The notes beneath the pieces were generated by a model. The model was not told the origin of the DNA. It made no database searches and saw nothing but the letters and a program-made list of their open reading frames with translations. Source: Geodermatophilus normandii (lineage in GTDB: Bacteria > Actinomycetota > Actinomycetes > Mycobacteriales > Geodermatophilaceae). Taken from it: a DNA stretch of 64,000 nt. The stretch covers positions 2,004,001-2,068,000 of the forward strand of contig NZ_QGTX01000001.1 in the NCBI RefSeq assembly GCF_003182485.1. Direction: 5' to 3'. Made by a program: the position numbers and the translations under genes. Below are positions 27,618 to 36,458 of the stretch, one piece after another; position 1 is the first letter of the stretch, and each line of letters starts with the position of its first letter.

Positions 27618-29059
27618 CAGGAGCTCTCCTTCAGGTAGGCGGCCAGGCCGTGCCGGCCGCCCTCCCGGCCGTAGCCGGACTGCTTGTAGCCGCCGAAGGG
27701 CGACGTCGGGTCGAACTGGTTGAACGTGTTGGCCCACACGACGCCGGCGCGCAGCCGGTCGGCGATCGCGAGGATCCGCGAGCCCTTCTCGGTCCAGATC
27801 CCGGCCGAGAGCCCGTAGGTGGTGTTGTTGGCCTTGGCCACCGCCTCGTCGGGGGTGCGGAAGGTCAGCACCGACAGCACCGGGCCGAACACCTCGTCGC
27901 GGGCGATGCGGTGGGCGGGGGAGACGTCGGTGAACACCGTGGGCGGGAACCAGAAGCCGCGGTCGGGCAGCTCGCAGGCCGGCTGCCACCGGTGCGCTCC
28001 CTCGGCCTCCCCGATGTCGGAGAGCTCCCGGATGCGGGCCAGCTGCTCGGCGGAGTTGATCGCGCCGATGTCGGTGTTCTTGTCCAGCGGGTCGCCCACC
28101 CGCAGCGTGCCGATCCGCCGCTGCAGCGAGGCGATGACCTCGTCGTGCACCGACTCCTGCACCAGCAGCCGGGAGCCCGCGCAGCACACGTGACCCTGGT
28201 TGAAGAAGATGCCGCGCACGATGCCCTCGACGGCCTGGTCGATCGGGGCGTCGTCGAAGACGATGTTGGCCGCCTTGCCGCCCAGCTCCAGGGTCAGCAC
28301 CTTGCGGGTCCCGGCGACGGCGCGGGCGATCGAGCGGCCCACCTCGGTCGAGCCGGTGAAGGCGACCTTGTCGACGTCGGGGTGCTCGACCACGGCCCGG
28401 CCGGTGTCACCGGCGCCGGTGACGATGTTGACCACCCCGGGCGGCAGGTCGGCCTGGCGGCACACCTCGGCGAACAGCAGCGCGCTCAGCGGGGTGGTCT
28501 CGGCCGGCTTGAGGACGACGGTGTTGCCGGTGGCCAGCGCCGGCGCCACCTTCCACGCCAGCATCAGCAGCGGGAAGTTCCACGGGATGACCTGCCCGGC
28601 CACCCCGTGCGGGCGCGGGTCGGGGCCCAGGCCCGCGTACCCGAGCTTGTCGGCCCAGCCCGCGTGGTAGAAGAAGTGCGCCGCGGCCAGGGGGACGTCG
28701 ACGTCGCGGGACTCGCGGATCGGCTTGCCGTTGTCCAGCGACTCCAGGACGGCGAACTCGCGGGCCCGCTCCTGCAGGATCCGCGCGATCCGGAACAGGT
28801 ACTTGCCGCGGTCGGCGGGGCGCATCGGCCCCCACACGCGGGTGGACGCGCGGCGGGCGGCCCGCACGGCGCGGTCGACGTCGGCCTCGGTGCCCACCGC
28901 GATCTCGCTGAGCACCTCCTCGGTGGCCGGGTTGACCGTCTTCATCGGCTCCCCGGAGCCGTCGACGAACTCGCCGTCGACGAACAGGCCGTAGGACGGC
29001 GCGACGTCGACGATCGACCGCGACTCGGGGGCGGGGGCGTACTCGAAGAGCTGTGACAC
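27617..29059 (-). CDS. NAD-dependent aldehyde dehydrogenase (catalytic)
   Basis: The 480-residue enzyme oxidises an aldehyde to an acid with NAD(P)+. Catalytic marks are intact: VIPWNFPLLM (oxyanion Asn), FTGSTEVGRSI (nucleotide loop), LELGGKAANIVF (general-base Glu) and GHVCCAGSRL (nucleophile Cys near residue 291), ending in PFGGYKQSGYGREGG. It lies 1 nt downstream of deoC and overlaps the next ALDH-like gene. DeoC makes acetaldehyde, so acetaldehyde is the likely substrate, giving acetate; this is inferred from the operon. Confidence 0.92.
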   Translation of the reverse strand: MSQLFEYAPAPESRSIVDVAPSYGLFVDGEFVDGSGEPMKTVNPATEEVLSEIAVGTEADVDRAVRAARRASTRVWGPMRPADRGKYLFRIARILQERAREFAVLESLDNGKPIRESRDVDVPLAAAHFFYHAGWADKLGYAGLGPDPRPHGVAGQVIPWNFPLLMLAWKVAPALATGNTVVLKPAETTPLSALLFAEVCRQADLPPGVVNIVTGAGDTGRAVVEHPDVDKVAFTGSTEVGRSIARAVAGTRKVLTLELGGKAANIVFDDAPIDQAVEGIVRGIFFNQGHVCCAGSRLLVQESVHDEVIASLQRRIGTLRVGDPLDKNTDIGAINSAEQLARIRELSDIGEAEGAHRWQPACELPDRGFWFPPTVFTDVSPAHRIARDEVFGPVLSVLTFRTPDEAVAKANNTTYGLSAGIWTEKGSRILAIADRLRAGVVWANTFNQFDPTSPFGGYKQSGYGREGGRHGLAAYLKESS

Positions 29060-29060
29060 G

Positions 29061-30056
29061 TCAGTCCACCGATACGTGGTCGGGGCCGGAGTAGTGGCCG
29101 GTGCGCAGCTTCTGCCGCTGCAGGAGCAGGTCGTTGAGGAGGCTGGAGGCGCCGAAGCGGAACCAGTCGGGGGAGAGCCAGTCGGGGCCGACGGTCTCGT
29201 TGACCACCACCAGGTGCTTGACCGCGTCCTTGGTGGTGCGGATGCCGCCGGCCGGCTTGACGCCGACCTGGCGGCCGGTGGCGGCGCGGAAGTCGCGGAC
29301 CGCCTCGAGCATCACCAGGCAGACCGGCAGCGTGGCGGCGGGGGACACCTTGCCGGTGGAGGTCTTGATGAAGTCCGCGCCGGCCAGCATCGCCAGCCAG
29401 GAGGCGCGGCGGGCGTTGTCGTAGGTCACCAGCTCGCCGGTCTCGAGGATCACCTTGAGGTGCGCGGCCCCGCACGCCTCCTTCACCGCGACGATCTCCT
29501 CGAACACCTCGAGGTAGCGGCCGGAGAGGAAGGCGCCGCGGTCGATGACCATGTCGATCTCGTCGGCGCCGTTGCCCACGGCGTCGCGGACGTCGGCGAG
29601 CTTGACCTCCCGGCTGGCCCGGCCGCTGGGGAAGGCCGTGGCGACGGCGGCGACGTGGATGCCGGAGCCCTCGAGCGCCTCCACCGCGACGCCGGCGAGG
29701 TCGCCGTACACGCAGACGGCGGCGACCGCGGGGGCGGTGGGGTCGGTCGGGTCGGGACGGCGGGCCTTGGCGGCCAGCGAGCGGACCTTGCCGGGGGTGT
29801 CGGCGCCCTCGAGCGTGGTCAGGTCGACCATCGAGATGGCGGTGTCGATCGCCCAGGCCTTGGCCGTGGTCTTGATCGAGCGGGTGCCGAGGGTGGCGGC
29901 GCGCTGCTCGGCGCCCACCTGGTCGACACCGGGCAGGCCGTGGAGGAAGGCGCGGAGGGCGGCGTCCGAGCGGGTCACGTCGTCGAACGGCGCTCCGGAC
30001 CCGGGGGCGGGCCGGGTCCCGGCCTCGAGGGTCCCGGGGTCGAGCACGTGGGTCAT
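29061..30056 (-). CDS. deoC: Deoxyribose-phosphate aldolase
   Basis: The enzyme splits 2-deoxyribose 5-phosphate into acetaldehyde and glyceraldehyde 3-phosphate. The 331-residue protein has the Schiff-base lysine in FIKTSTGK (about residue 229) and the second conserved lysine in VGVKPAGGIRT (about 265), plus CVYGDLAGVAV and EIDMVIDRGAFLSG. It carries about 70 extra N-terminal residues compared with E. coli DeoC, as in many actinobacteria. ATG 30056 has GGGAGGA at a 7-nt spacing. It heads a three-gene operon with the two ALDH genes. Confidence 0.95.
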   Translation of the reverse strand: MTHVLDPGTLEAGTRPAPGSGAPFDDVTRSDAALRAFLHGLPGVDQVGAEQRAATLGTRSIKTTAKAWAIDTAISMVDLTTLEGADTPGKVRSLAAKARRPDPTDPTAPAVAAVCVYGDLAGVAVEALEGSGIHVAAVATAFPSGRASREVKLADVRDAVGNGADEIDMVIDRGAFLSGRYLEVFEEIVAVKEACGAAHLKVILETGELVTYDNARRASWLAMLAGADFIKTSTGKVSPAATLPVCLVMLEAVRDFRAATGRQVGVKPAGGIRTTKDAVKHLVVVNETVGPDWLSPDWFRFGASSLLNDLLLQRQKLRTGHYSGPDHVSVD

Positions 30057-30135
30057 GCCGCCATCCTCCCAGTGCGATCGGCCACTCCGGGACCACGGTC
30101 GACCGGGGGTCCCCCCGCCCGTGGGAGCGTGGGGC

Positions 30136-31239
30136 GTGGGCACGACGACGAGACCGCCCCGGCTGAGCTGGACCACCGTCGCGCCGGTGCTGGCGCTCGT
30201 CGTGCTCGCCCTCTCCTGGGGCCGCGACCCCGGGCCGGTGCTCGTCGTCGTGGTGGCCGCCGCGCTCGTGGGCGCGGTGCTGGCCGCCGTCCACCACGCC
30301 GAGGTGGTCGCCCACCGGGTGGGTGAGCCGTTCGGGTCGCTGGTGCTCGCCGTCGCCGTCACCGTCATCGAGGTCGGGCTGATCGTGACGCTGATGGTCT
30401 CCGGCGGGGACGAGGCCGCCTCCCTGGCCCGGGACACCGTCTTCGCGGCGGTGATGATCACCTGCAACGGCATCCTGGGCCTGTCGCTGCTGCTCGGGGC
30501 GCTGCGGCACGACGTCGTCGAGTTCAACCGGGAGGGCGCCGGCGCGGCGCTGGCCACCGTCCTCACCCTCGCGGTGATGTGCCTGGTGCTGCCCACCTTC
30601 ACCACCAGCCGGCCGGGGCCGGAGTTCTCCACGGCGCAGCTGACCTTCGCCGCCCTGGCCTCGCTGGTGCTCTACGCCGCCTTCGTGGTCACCCAGACGA
30701 TCCGGCACCGGGACTTCTTCCTGCCGGTGAGCCCGGGCGGAGCCGTGCTCGAGGACGAGGACGCGCACGCCGACCCCCCGTCGTCGCGGGCGGCGCTGAC
30801 CAGCCTCGGCCTGCTGGTGGTGGCGCTGGTCGCCGTCGTCGGGCTGGCGAAGGTGGAGTCGCCGGCCATCGAGGACGGCGTGGCCGCCATCGGGTTCCCG
30901 CAGTCGTTCGTGGGCGTGGTGATCGCCCTGCTGGTGCTCGCGCCGGAGACGCTCGCGGCCGCCAACGCCGCCCGGCGCGACCGGCTGCAGACCAGCCTCA
31001 ACCTCGCGCTCGGCTCGGCGATGGCCAGCATCGGGCTGACCATCCCGGCGATCGCGGTGGCCACGATCTGGCTGGAGGGGCCGCTGCTGCTCGGCCTGGG
31101 CTCCACCCAGATGGTGCTGCTCGCCGTCACCGTCGTCGTCGCGGTGCTCACCGTCGTGCCCGGCCGGGCGACCCGGCTGCAGGGCGTCGTCCACCTGGTC
31201 CTGCTGGCCGGCTTCCTCTTCCTCGCCGTCGCGCCCTGA
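30136..31239 (+). CDS. Calcium/proton antiporter (ChaA-type)
   Basis: The 367-residue protein has about eleven hydrophobic segments and two matching halves, each with an acidic alpha-repeat: [17 protein letters not shown] near residue 78 and [20 protein letters not shown] near residue 265. The second half continues with [20 protein letters not shown]. This is the Ca2+/cation antiporter plan, closest to ChaA-like Na+(Ca2+)/H+ exchangers. An acidic loop ([10 protein letters not shown]) joins the halves. GTG 30136 was chosen because homologues begin close to the first membrane segment; no clear ribosome site is present. Confidence 0.86.
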   Translation: MGTTTRPPRLSWTTVAPVLALVVLALSWGRDPGPVLVVVVAAALVGAVLAAVHHAEVVAHRVGEPFGSLVLAVAVTVIEVGLIVTLMVSGGDEAASLARDTVFAAVMITCNGILGLSLLLGALRHDVVEFNREGAGAALATVLTLAVMCLVLPTFTTSRPGPEFSTAQLTFAALASLVLYAAFVVTQTIRHRDFFLPVSPGGAVLEDEDAHADPPSSRAALTSLGLLVVALVAVVGLAKVESPAIEDGVAAIGFPQSFVGVVIALLVLAPETLAAANAARRDRLQTSLNLALGSAMASIGLTIPAIAVATIWLEGPLLLGLGSTQMVLLAVTVVVAVLTVVPGRATRLQGVVHLVLLAGFLFLAVAP

Positions 31240-31257
31240 GCGGGGGAGTCCGACCGA

Positions 31258-31263
31258 TACGGT
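31258..31263 (+). promoter_or_regulatory. Leaderless-type -10 box (TACGGT) for upp
   Basis: TACGGT ends 7 nt before GTG 31271. This supports 31271 rather than GTG 31262, which lies within the box. Confidence 0.6.
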
Positions 31264-31270
31264 GTCGCGC

Positions 31271-31894
31271 GTGCAGTTGACCGTCGTGGACCACCCGCTC
31301 GCCCGTGCCCGCCTGTCGCGCATGCGCGACGAGCGCACCGACAACGCCGCCTTCCGCGCGGCGCTGCGCGAGCTGACCCAGATGCTGGTCTACGAGGCCA
31401 CCCGCGACCTCGAGATCGCCGAGGAGCCCATCACCACCCCGGTGACGACGACGACCGGCTACCGGCTGGCCGCGCCACCGCTGATCGTCCCGGTGCTGCG
31501 GGCGGGCCTGGGCATGGCCGACACGGCGCACGGGATGCTGCCGGAGTCGCAGATGGGCTTCGTCGGCCTGGCGCGCAACGAGGAGACGTTCCAGCCCGAG
31601 GCGTACATGGCCTCGCTGCCGGAGTCGCTGGTCGGCCGGCACGTGTTCGTCCTCGACCCGATGCTGGCCACCGGCGGCTCGCTGGTGCACTGCTGCACGC
31701 TGCTCACCGACCGCGGCGCCACCGAGATCACCGTGCTCTGCACGCTGGCCGCGCCGGTCGGCCTGGAGCGCCTGGAGCAGAGCGGGCTGCCGCTGCGGGT
31801 CTTCACCGCCAGCGTCGACCAGGGCCTCAACGACAAGGCCTACATCGTCCCCGGCCTCGGTGACGCCGGCGACCGCCAGTTCGGCGCGGTCTGA
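31271..31894 (+). CDS. upp: Uracil phosphoribosyltransferase
   Basis: The enzyme makes UMP from uracil and PRPP, salvaging uracil released by pyrimidine phosphorolysis. The 207-residue protein has the PRPP loop region [10 protein letters not shown] with the conserved Asp-Pro-x-Leu-Ala-Thr-Gly-Gly, the [10 protein letters not shown] segment, and the C-terminal [16 protein letters not shown] uracil-binding stretch. All are characteristic of Upp. A Gfo/Idh/MocA oxidoreductase gene begins 1 nt after its stop. Confidence 0.96.
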   Translation: MQLTVVDHPLARARLSRMRDERTDNAAFRAALRELTQMLVYEATRDLEIAEEPITTPVTTTTGYRLAAPPLIVPVLRAGLGMADTAHGMLPESQMGFVGLARNEETFQPEAYMASLPESLVGRHVFVLDPMLATGGSLVHCCTLLTDRGATEITVLCTLAAPVGLERLEQSGLPLRVFTASVDQGLNDKAYIVPGLGDAGDRQFGAV

Positions 31895-31895
31895 C

Positions 31896-32786
31896 GTGCG
31901 CTTCGCCGTCCTGGGCACCGGTCACTGGGCCCGCACGGTGCACGCCGCGGCCATCGCCGCGCACCCGACGGCCGAGCTGGCCGGGATCTGGGGCCGCGAC
32001 GCCGCGAAGGCCGCCGAGGCCGGCGCGGCGTTCGACGTCCCCGGCACCGACGACCTCGCCGCGCTGCTCGAGCAGGTCGACGCGGTGTCGATCGCCGTCC
32101 CGCCCGACGTCCAGGTGCCCCTCGCCGAGCAGGCGGCCGCCGCCGGCCGCCACCTGCTGCTGGAGAAGCCGATCGGGCTCACCGTCGCCGAGGCCGACCG
32201 GGTGGTGGGCGCGGTGCGGTCCGCGGGCGTCGCCTCGGTCGTGTTCTTCACCTTCCGGTTCCAGACCGCGACGACGACCTGGCTGGCGCAGGCGGGCCGG
32301 ACCCGGCTGGCCGGCGGCGCCGCCTCGTGGCTGTCCGCGCTGGCCGGCAGCCCCTTCGACTCGGCCTGGCGCCGGCAGCACGGGGCGCTGTGGGACATCG
32401 GCCCGCACGCCCTGTCGCTGCTGGTCCCGGCCCTGGGCCCGGTGGTCTCGGTGCAGGCGGGCGCGGGGGCCGGCGACACCGTGCACCTGGTGCTCCAGCA
32501 CGCCACCCCCGGCGTCGCCTCCACCGTCACGCTGTCGCACACCGTGGCGCCGCTGGCCACGGGCATCGAGTTCACCGTGCACGGGGACGCCGGCCGGCTG
32601 GTGCTGCTCCCCGACACCGAGAGCCCGGTCGCGTCGCTGTCCGCGGCGGTCGACGAGCTCGGCGCCGCGGCGCTCACCGGCGGCGCCCACCCCTGCGACG
32701 TCGGCTTCGGGCGCGAGGTCGTCGTCGTGCTGGCGACCGCCGAGCGGGCCCTGGCCTCGGGCTGCCGGGAGTCCGTCCCCGCCTGA
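31896..32786 (+). CDS. Gfo/Idh/MocA family oxidoreductase
   Basis: The 296-residue NAD(P)-dependent dehydrogenase has an N-terminal Rossmann domain (FAVLGTGHWARTVH, then LLEKPIGLTVAEAD with the conserved Glu-Lys-Pro) and a C-terminal beta-sheet domain with WDIGPHALSLLVPALG near residue 170, the usual active-site His region. The substrate, probably a sugar or cyclitol, cannot be told. The GTG lies 1 nt after the upp stop, so the two are likely co-transcribed. It is shorter than typical members (330-390 aa). Confidence 0.9.
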   Translation: MRFAVLGTGHWARTVHAAAIAAHPTAELAGIWGRDAAKAAEAGAAFDVPGTDDLAALLEQVDAVSIAVPPDVQVPLAEQAAAAGRHLLLEKPIGLTVAEADRVVGAVRSAGVASVVFFTFRFQTATTTWLAQAGRTRLAGGAASWLSALAGSPFDSAWRRQHGALWDIGPHALSLLVPALGPVVSVQAGAGAGDTVHLVLQHATPGVASTVTLSHTVAPLATGIEFTVHGDAGRLVLLPDTESPVASLSAAVDELGAAALTGGAHPCDVGFGREVVVVLATAERALASGCRESVPA

Positions 32787-32901
32787 GCCCGTCCGCAGGT
32801 CGGCCGCCAGTTCCGCACAACCGCCGTCCAAGGCCGCCCCGCCAGTCTCGGTCCCGACGTCCTGGAGCCCCGACCGCGGGCCGGACACGGGAGAGAACGA
32901 C

Positions 32902-33402
32902 ATGAGCGAGTACTCGTACCTCGGCTACGGCAACGGGAACGGCCACGGCGGCCGCACCGCGCCGGGTCCGGCGATGGAGGGCAGCTGGTACGTCCGCCGC
33001 GGCCGGATCGACCGGCGCACCTACTGGCTGCACTACGCGCTGCCGCTGTGGGCGGCCAGCGTGGCGGCGATCTGGGCCGACCTCGCGCTGGGCACGGCCT
33101 TCTACCGGACGTCCTACGAGTCCTACGGCTACTACTCCTACAGCACCGGGACGAGCTTCGCGGGCGGGCTGTTCACCCTGCTGGTCACGTTCGCGCTGTT
33201 CGCGCCGTCGATCAGCGCGGCGGTGACCCGGCTGCACGACACCGGTCGCTCGGGCTGGTTCCTGCTGTGGGGCCTGGTCCCGATCGCGGGTCCGATCGTC
33301 CTGTTCGTGGTGGTCGGCTGCCTCCCCGGCGAGCCCGGCCGCAACCAGTACGACGGCGCCGCGTACCCGGGCCGGCGGGAGCCGCAGCTCGCGACCTGGT
33401 GA
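32902..33402 (+). CDS. DUF805 membrane protein
   Basis: The 166-residue protein has a Gly/Tyr-rich cytoplasmic N-terminus, the RRGRIDRRTYWLHY entry motif, four hydrophobic segments, and the family signature TRLHDTGRSGWFLLW near residue 115. ATG 32902 follows GGGAGAG. Function of DUF805 proteins is unknown. A long hairpin follows the stop. Confidence 0.9.
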   Translation: MSEYSYLGYGNGNGHGGRTAPGPAMEGSWYVRRGRIDRRTYWLHYALPLWAASVAAIWADLALGTAFYRTSYESYGYYSYSTGTSFAGGLFTLLVTFALFAPSISAAVTRLHDTGRSGWFLLWGLVPIAGPIVLFVVVGCLPGEPGRNQYDGAAYPGRREPQLATW

Positions 33403-33418
33403 CACCGGTCGACCGGAC

Positions 33419-33462
33419 GGGCCAGCCCGGAGGGGTGCGGATCACCTCCTCCCGGCTGGCCC
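33419..33462 (+). terminator. Hairpin after the DUF805 gene
   Basis: Outer 9-bp arms GGGCCAGCC / GGCTGGCCC enclose a further GGAGG/CCTCC pairing, 16 nt after the stop. A perfect 12-bp palindrome (CCGGTCGACCGG, 33405-33416) precedes it. Confidence 0.65.
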
Positions 33463-33546
33463 ACCGGCGTCCGGTGGCCGACCTGGTCCCCGCTCGGCAC
33501 GCGGGGCGACGTCGCAGGTGAGGGGCCCGTCCGGCACACTCCCGGC

Positions 33547-33810
33547 GTGATCGTCGCGCTGGTCGGGGCCGTCGTCCTGGCGCCCGTGGTCGTGATGGCC
33601 GACCTCCGGCGCTGGCGGCCGCTGCCGCTGCTGCTGTGGGTGCTCGCTACCGCCCTCGTCGTCACCTGGGTCCGGACCCTGGAGGAGGGCGAGGGGCAGG
33701 GCGTCCTCGCCGGGATCGGCTGGCTGGTCGCCGCCGGGGTCGCCGCCGGGCTGTCGGTGGCCGTCGCCCGCCGCGGCGTGCCGAAGCGGAGACCACGGCA
33801 CGGGCGCTGA
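33547..33810 (+). CDS. Small membrane protein of unknown function
   Basis: The 87-residue protein has three hydrophobic segments (about 1-19, 25-42 and 52-72) and a basic tail (RRGVPKRRPRHGR), which suggests an inner-membrane protein with its C-terminus inside. GTG 33547 follows a CACACT box by 6 nt, a leaderless arrangement. I recognise no family. It is convergent with the phosphohexomutase gene. Confidence 0.65.
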   Translation: MIVALVGAVVLAPVVVMADLRRWRPLPLLLWVLATALVVTWVRTLEEGEGQGVLAGIGWLVAAGVAAGLSVAVARRGVPKRRPRHGR

Positions 33811-33908
33811 CCCTCAGCAGCCGAGCGCGGCGACCACCGGCACCTCCGACGGCGGCAGCGCCGGCAGCCGCGGCCCGGAGACGTCGAGGACCGGCGCGCC
33901 GGCGTCCC

Positions 33909-35546
33909 CTACAGCCCCAGCGCGTGCGCCATCTCGCCGCGCAGCTGGTCGAGCTCGTCCTCGCCGCGGCCGCGGGCGGCGATCACCCCCGCGTCGTCGT
34001 GCACGGGGACGACCGTCTCCAGGTAGGCCTTGAGCTTGGGCTCGGTGCCGCTGGGCCGCACCACCACCCGGACGCCGTCGCCGAGCAGCCGGACGGCGTC
34101 GACCGGCGGGTCCTCGGTCAGCAGGTCGGTGGCGGTGACCGGGCGGCCGAGCAGCCGCGACGGCGGGTCGGCGCGCAGCCGCGCCATCGCCTCGGAGATG
34201 AGCGTGAGGTCCTCGACCCGCGCCGACAGCTGGCCGGTGGCGAACAGACCGTGCTCGCGCGCGAGCTCGTCGAGCCGGTCGACCGGCGTGCGGCCGGTGG
34301 CCTTCAGCTCGGCGGTGAGCAGGGCGACGGCGAGGGCTGCGGAGATGCCGTCCTTGTCGCGGGCCACCTCGGGGGTGACCGCGTACCCCAGCGCCTCCTC
34401 GTAGCCGAACACCAGCGGCTCGTCGTCGGTGCCGGCCCGGATGATCCACTTGAAGCCGGTGGGCGTCTCGGCGAACCGCACGCCGTGCGCCTGGGTGAGC
34501 GCGTGCAGCAGCGAGCCGCTGACCAGCGAGGACGCGTAGGTCCCCCGCACGCCGCGGCGCAGCAGCCAGTCGGCGAGCAGCGCGCCGACCTCGTCGCCGG
34601 TGAGCTGCCGCCCGTCGCAGACGACCGAGCAGCGGTCCGCGTCGGGGTCCTCGGCGATGGCGACGTCGGCGCCCGTGCGCCCGGCCAGCGCCAGCAGCAG
34701 GTCGACCGCGCCGGGCTCCTCCGGGTTCGGGAAGGCGACCGTCGGGAACGCCGGGTCGGGCGCGTCCTGCTCGGGCACGCTGACCGGCGGGGCGAACCCG
34801 GCGGCGGCGAACACCGCCCGGGTGGTGTCCGCGCCGACGCCGTGCATCGCGGTGTAGGCGACGGTCACGGCGGCGCGGTCGGCGGCCGGGACCCGGTCCG
34901 GCTGCAGCGCCCGCACGACGGCGGCCACGTAGCCGGCCGCGACGTCGTCGCCGAGGGTGGTCCAGTCGTCGGAGGTGGGGACCTCCCGCGCGGGGCCGAC
35001 GGCGGCGATCGCGGCCTCGATCTCGCGGTCGGCCGGCGGCACGAGCTGGGCGCCGTCGCCGAGGTAGACCTTGTAGCCGTTGTCCTGCGGCGGGTTGTGG
35101 CTGGCGGTGACCATCACGCCGGCCACGCAGCCGAGCGACCGCACGGCCGAGGACAGCACCGGCGTGGGCAGCGGCCGCGGCAGCACCTGCACGGCGAAGC
35201 CGGCGGCGGCCAGCACCGCCGCGGTGACGCGCGCGAACTCGTCGGAGCGCCGCCGGGCGTCGAACCCGACGACGACGCCCCCGCCGCCGGAGCCGGCGGT
35301 GGTCAGCCACGTGCCGAGGCCCGCGGCGGCCCGGGTGACGACGGCGGCGTTCATGCCGGCCGGCCCGGCCCGCAGCGGCCCGCGCAGCCCGGCGGTGCCG
35401 AAGGTCAGCGGCCCGGCGAAGCGGCGCTCGAGCTCGGCGGTGTCGCCGGCCGCGACCAGCGCCTCGATCTCGGCGCGGTCGCCGGGGTGCGGGTCGTCGG
35501 CGGCCCAGGCGCGGGCGGTGTCGAGGAGGGCGTCGGGCAGGCTCAC
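33909..35546 (-). CDS. Alpha-D-phosphohexomutase family enzyme (phosphomannomutase-like; possible phosphopentomutase)
   Basis: The 545-residue protein has all four marks of the superfamily: [12 protein letters not shown] near the N-terminus, the phosphoserine loop [13 protein letters not shown] (Ser about 149), the metal loop DPDADRC (about 300) and the phosphate-binding [11 protein letters not shown] near the C-terminus. GTG 35546 overlaps the stop of the purine nucleoside phosphorylase gene, so both are made together. PNP releases (deoxy)ribose 1-phosphate, and PGM2-type members of this superfamily act as phosphopentomutases. I therefore infer conversion of pentose 1-phosphate to 5-phosphate, feeding DeoC. 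Phosphomannomutase/phosphoglucomutase activity is the alternative. Confidence 0.9.
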   Translation of the reverse strand: MSLPDALLDTARAWAADDPHPGDRAEIEALVAAGDTAELERRFAGPLTFGTAGLRGPLRAGPAGMNAAVVTRAAAGLGTWLTTAGSGGGGVVVGFDARRRSDEFARVTAAVLAAAGFAVQVLPRPLPTPVLSSAVRSLGCVAGVMVTASHNPPQDNGYKVYLGDGAQLVPPADREIEAAIAAVGPAREVPTSDDWTTLGDDVAAGYVAAVVRALQPDRVPAADRAAVTVAYTAMHGVGADTTRAVFAAAGFAPPVSVPEQDAPDPAFPTVAFPNPEEPGAVDLLLALAGRTGADVAIAEDPDADRCSVVCDGRQLTGDEVGALLADWLLRRGVRGTYASSLVSGSLLHALTQAHGVRFAETPTGFKWIIRAGTDDEPLVFGYEEALGYAVTPEVARDKDGISAALAVALLTAELKATGRTPVDRLDELAREHGLFATGQLSARVEDLTLISEAMARLRADPPSRLLGRPVTATDLLTEDPPVDAVRLLGDGVRVVVRPSGTEPKLKAYLETVVPVHDDAGVIAARGRGEDELDQLRGEMAHALGL

Positions 35547-36343
35547 GGCAGCCGGCCGATGAACTCGACGAGGAACTGCCCCAGCCGCCCGGCCGCGGCC
35601 TTCCCCGCGGCGAGCACCTCCTCGTGGTCGAGCTTCTCGCCGGTGATGCCGGCCGCGGCGTTGGTGACCATCGACAGGCCCAGCACCTCGATGCCGGCGG
35701 CGCGGGCGGCGATCGCCTCGAGCGCGGTGGACATGCCCACGAGGTCGGCGCCGAGGGTGCGCAGCATGCGGATCTCGGCCGGGGTCTCGTAGTGCGGGCC
35801 CGGCAGCGCGGCGTAGACGCCCTCGGCCAGGTCGGGCTCGATCGAGCGCGCCAGCTCGCGCAGCCGGGCGGAGTAGAGGTCGGTGAGGTCGACGAACGTC
35901 GCCCCGACCAGCGGCGAGCGGGCGGTGAGGTTGAGGTGGTCGCTGATCAGCACCGCCTGGCCGACCCGGTGCTCGGGCGCCAGCCCGCCGGCGGCGTTGG
36001 TGAGGACGACGGTGCGCACGCCGGCCGCCGCCGCGGTGCGGATCCCGTGCACGACCGGCTCGACGCCGCGGCCCTCGTAGAGGTGGGTGCGGCCGAGGAA
36101 GAGCAGCACCCTGCGGTCGCCGACGCGCACCGAGCGCACCTGCCCGCCGTGGCCGACCGCCGTCGGGGCGGCGAAGCCGGGCAGGTCGCCGATGCCGACG
36201 GAGGCCGCGGGCTCGCCGAAGGCGTCGGCGGCGGGCGCCCACCCCGAGCCCATGACGACGGCGACGTCGTGGCCGTTCCCGAGGGCTGCGGTCAGGTCGG
36301 CGGCTGCTGCTGCGGCGGTGGCCGCGGGATCGGGTGCGTTCAC
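35543..36343 (-). CDS. punA: Purine nucleoside phosphorylase (trimeric class)
   Basis: The enzyme splits inosine, guanosine and deoxy forms with phosphate. The 266-residue protein belongs to the trimeric NP-II class: VVMGSGW (phosphate loop), [29 protein letters not shown] and GMSTALEA, then [10 protein letters not shown] with the base-binding Asn. GTG 36343 sits 6 nt after a TAGCGT box. It forms a two-gene unit with the phosphohexomutase gene. Confidence 0.94.
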   Translation of the reverse strand: MNAPDPAATAAAAAADLTAALGNGHDVAVVMGSGWAPAADAFGEPAASVGIGDLPGFAAPTAVGHGGQVRSVRVGDRRVLLFLGRTHLYEGRGVEPVVHGIRTAAAAGVRTVVLTNAAGGLAPEHRVGQAVLISDHLNLTARSPLVGATFVDLTDLYSARLRELARSIEPDLAEGVYAALPGPHYETPAEIRMLRTLGADLVGMSTALEAIAARAAGIEVLGLSMVTNAAAGITGEKLDHEEVLAAGKAAAGRLGQFLVEFIGRLP

Positions 36344-36349
36344 CCGGCG

Positions 36350-36355
36350 ACGCTA
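36350..36355 (-). promoter_or_regulatory. Leaderless-type -10 box (TAGCGT) for punA
   Basis: On the minus strand TAGCGT ends 6 nt before GTG 36343. Confidence 0.6.
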
Positions 36356-36399
36356 ACGCAGCGCGCCGGCGTTCCCCGCCGCTGACCCATCCGTCCCAG

Positions 36400-36430
36400 C
36401 CGTCCCCGGCCGCGTGTCGGCCGGGGACGG
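36400..36430. promoter_or_regulatory. 12-bp inverted repeat in the punA / M16-like divergent region
   Basis: CCGTCCCCGGCC pairs with GGCCGGGGACGG across a 7-nt loop (GCGTGTC). It ends 28 nt before the M16-like start. As no gene ends here, an operator or mRNA structure is more likely than a terminator. Confidence 0.4.
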
Positions 36431-36458
36431 CGGCGGTGCGCTCCCCGACCATGGCGCG

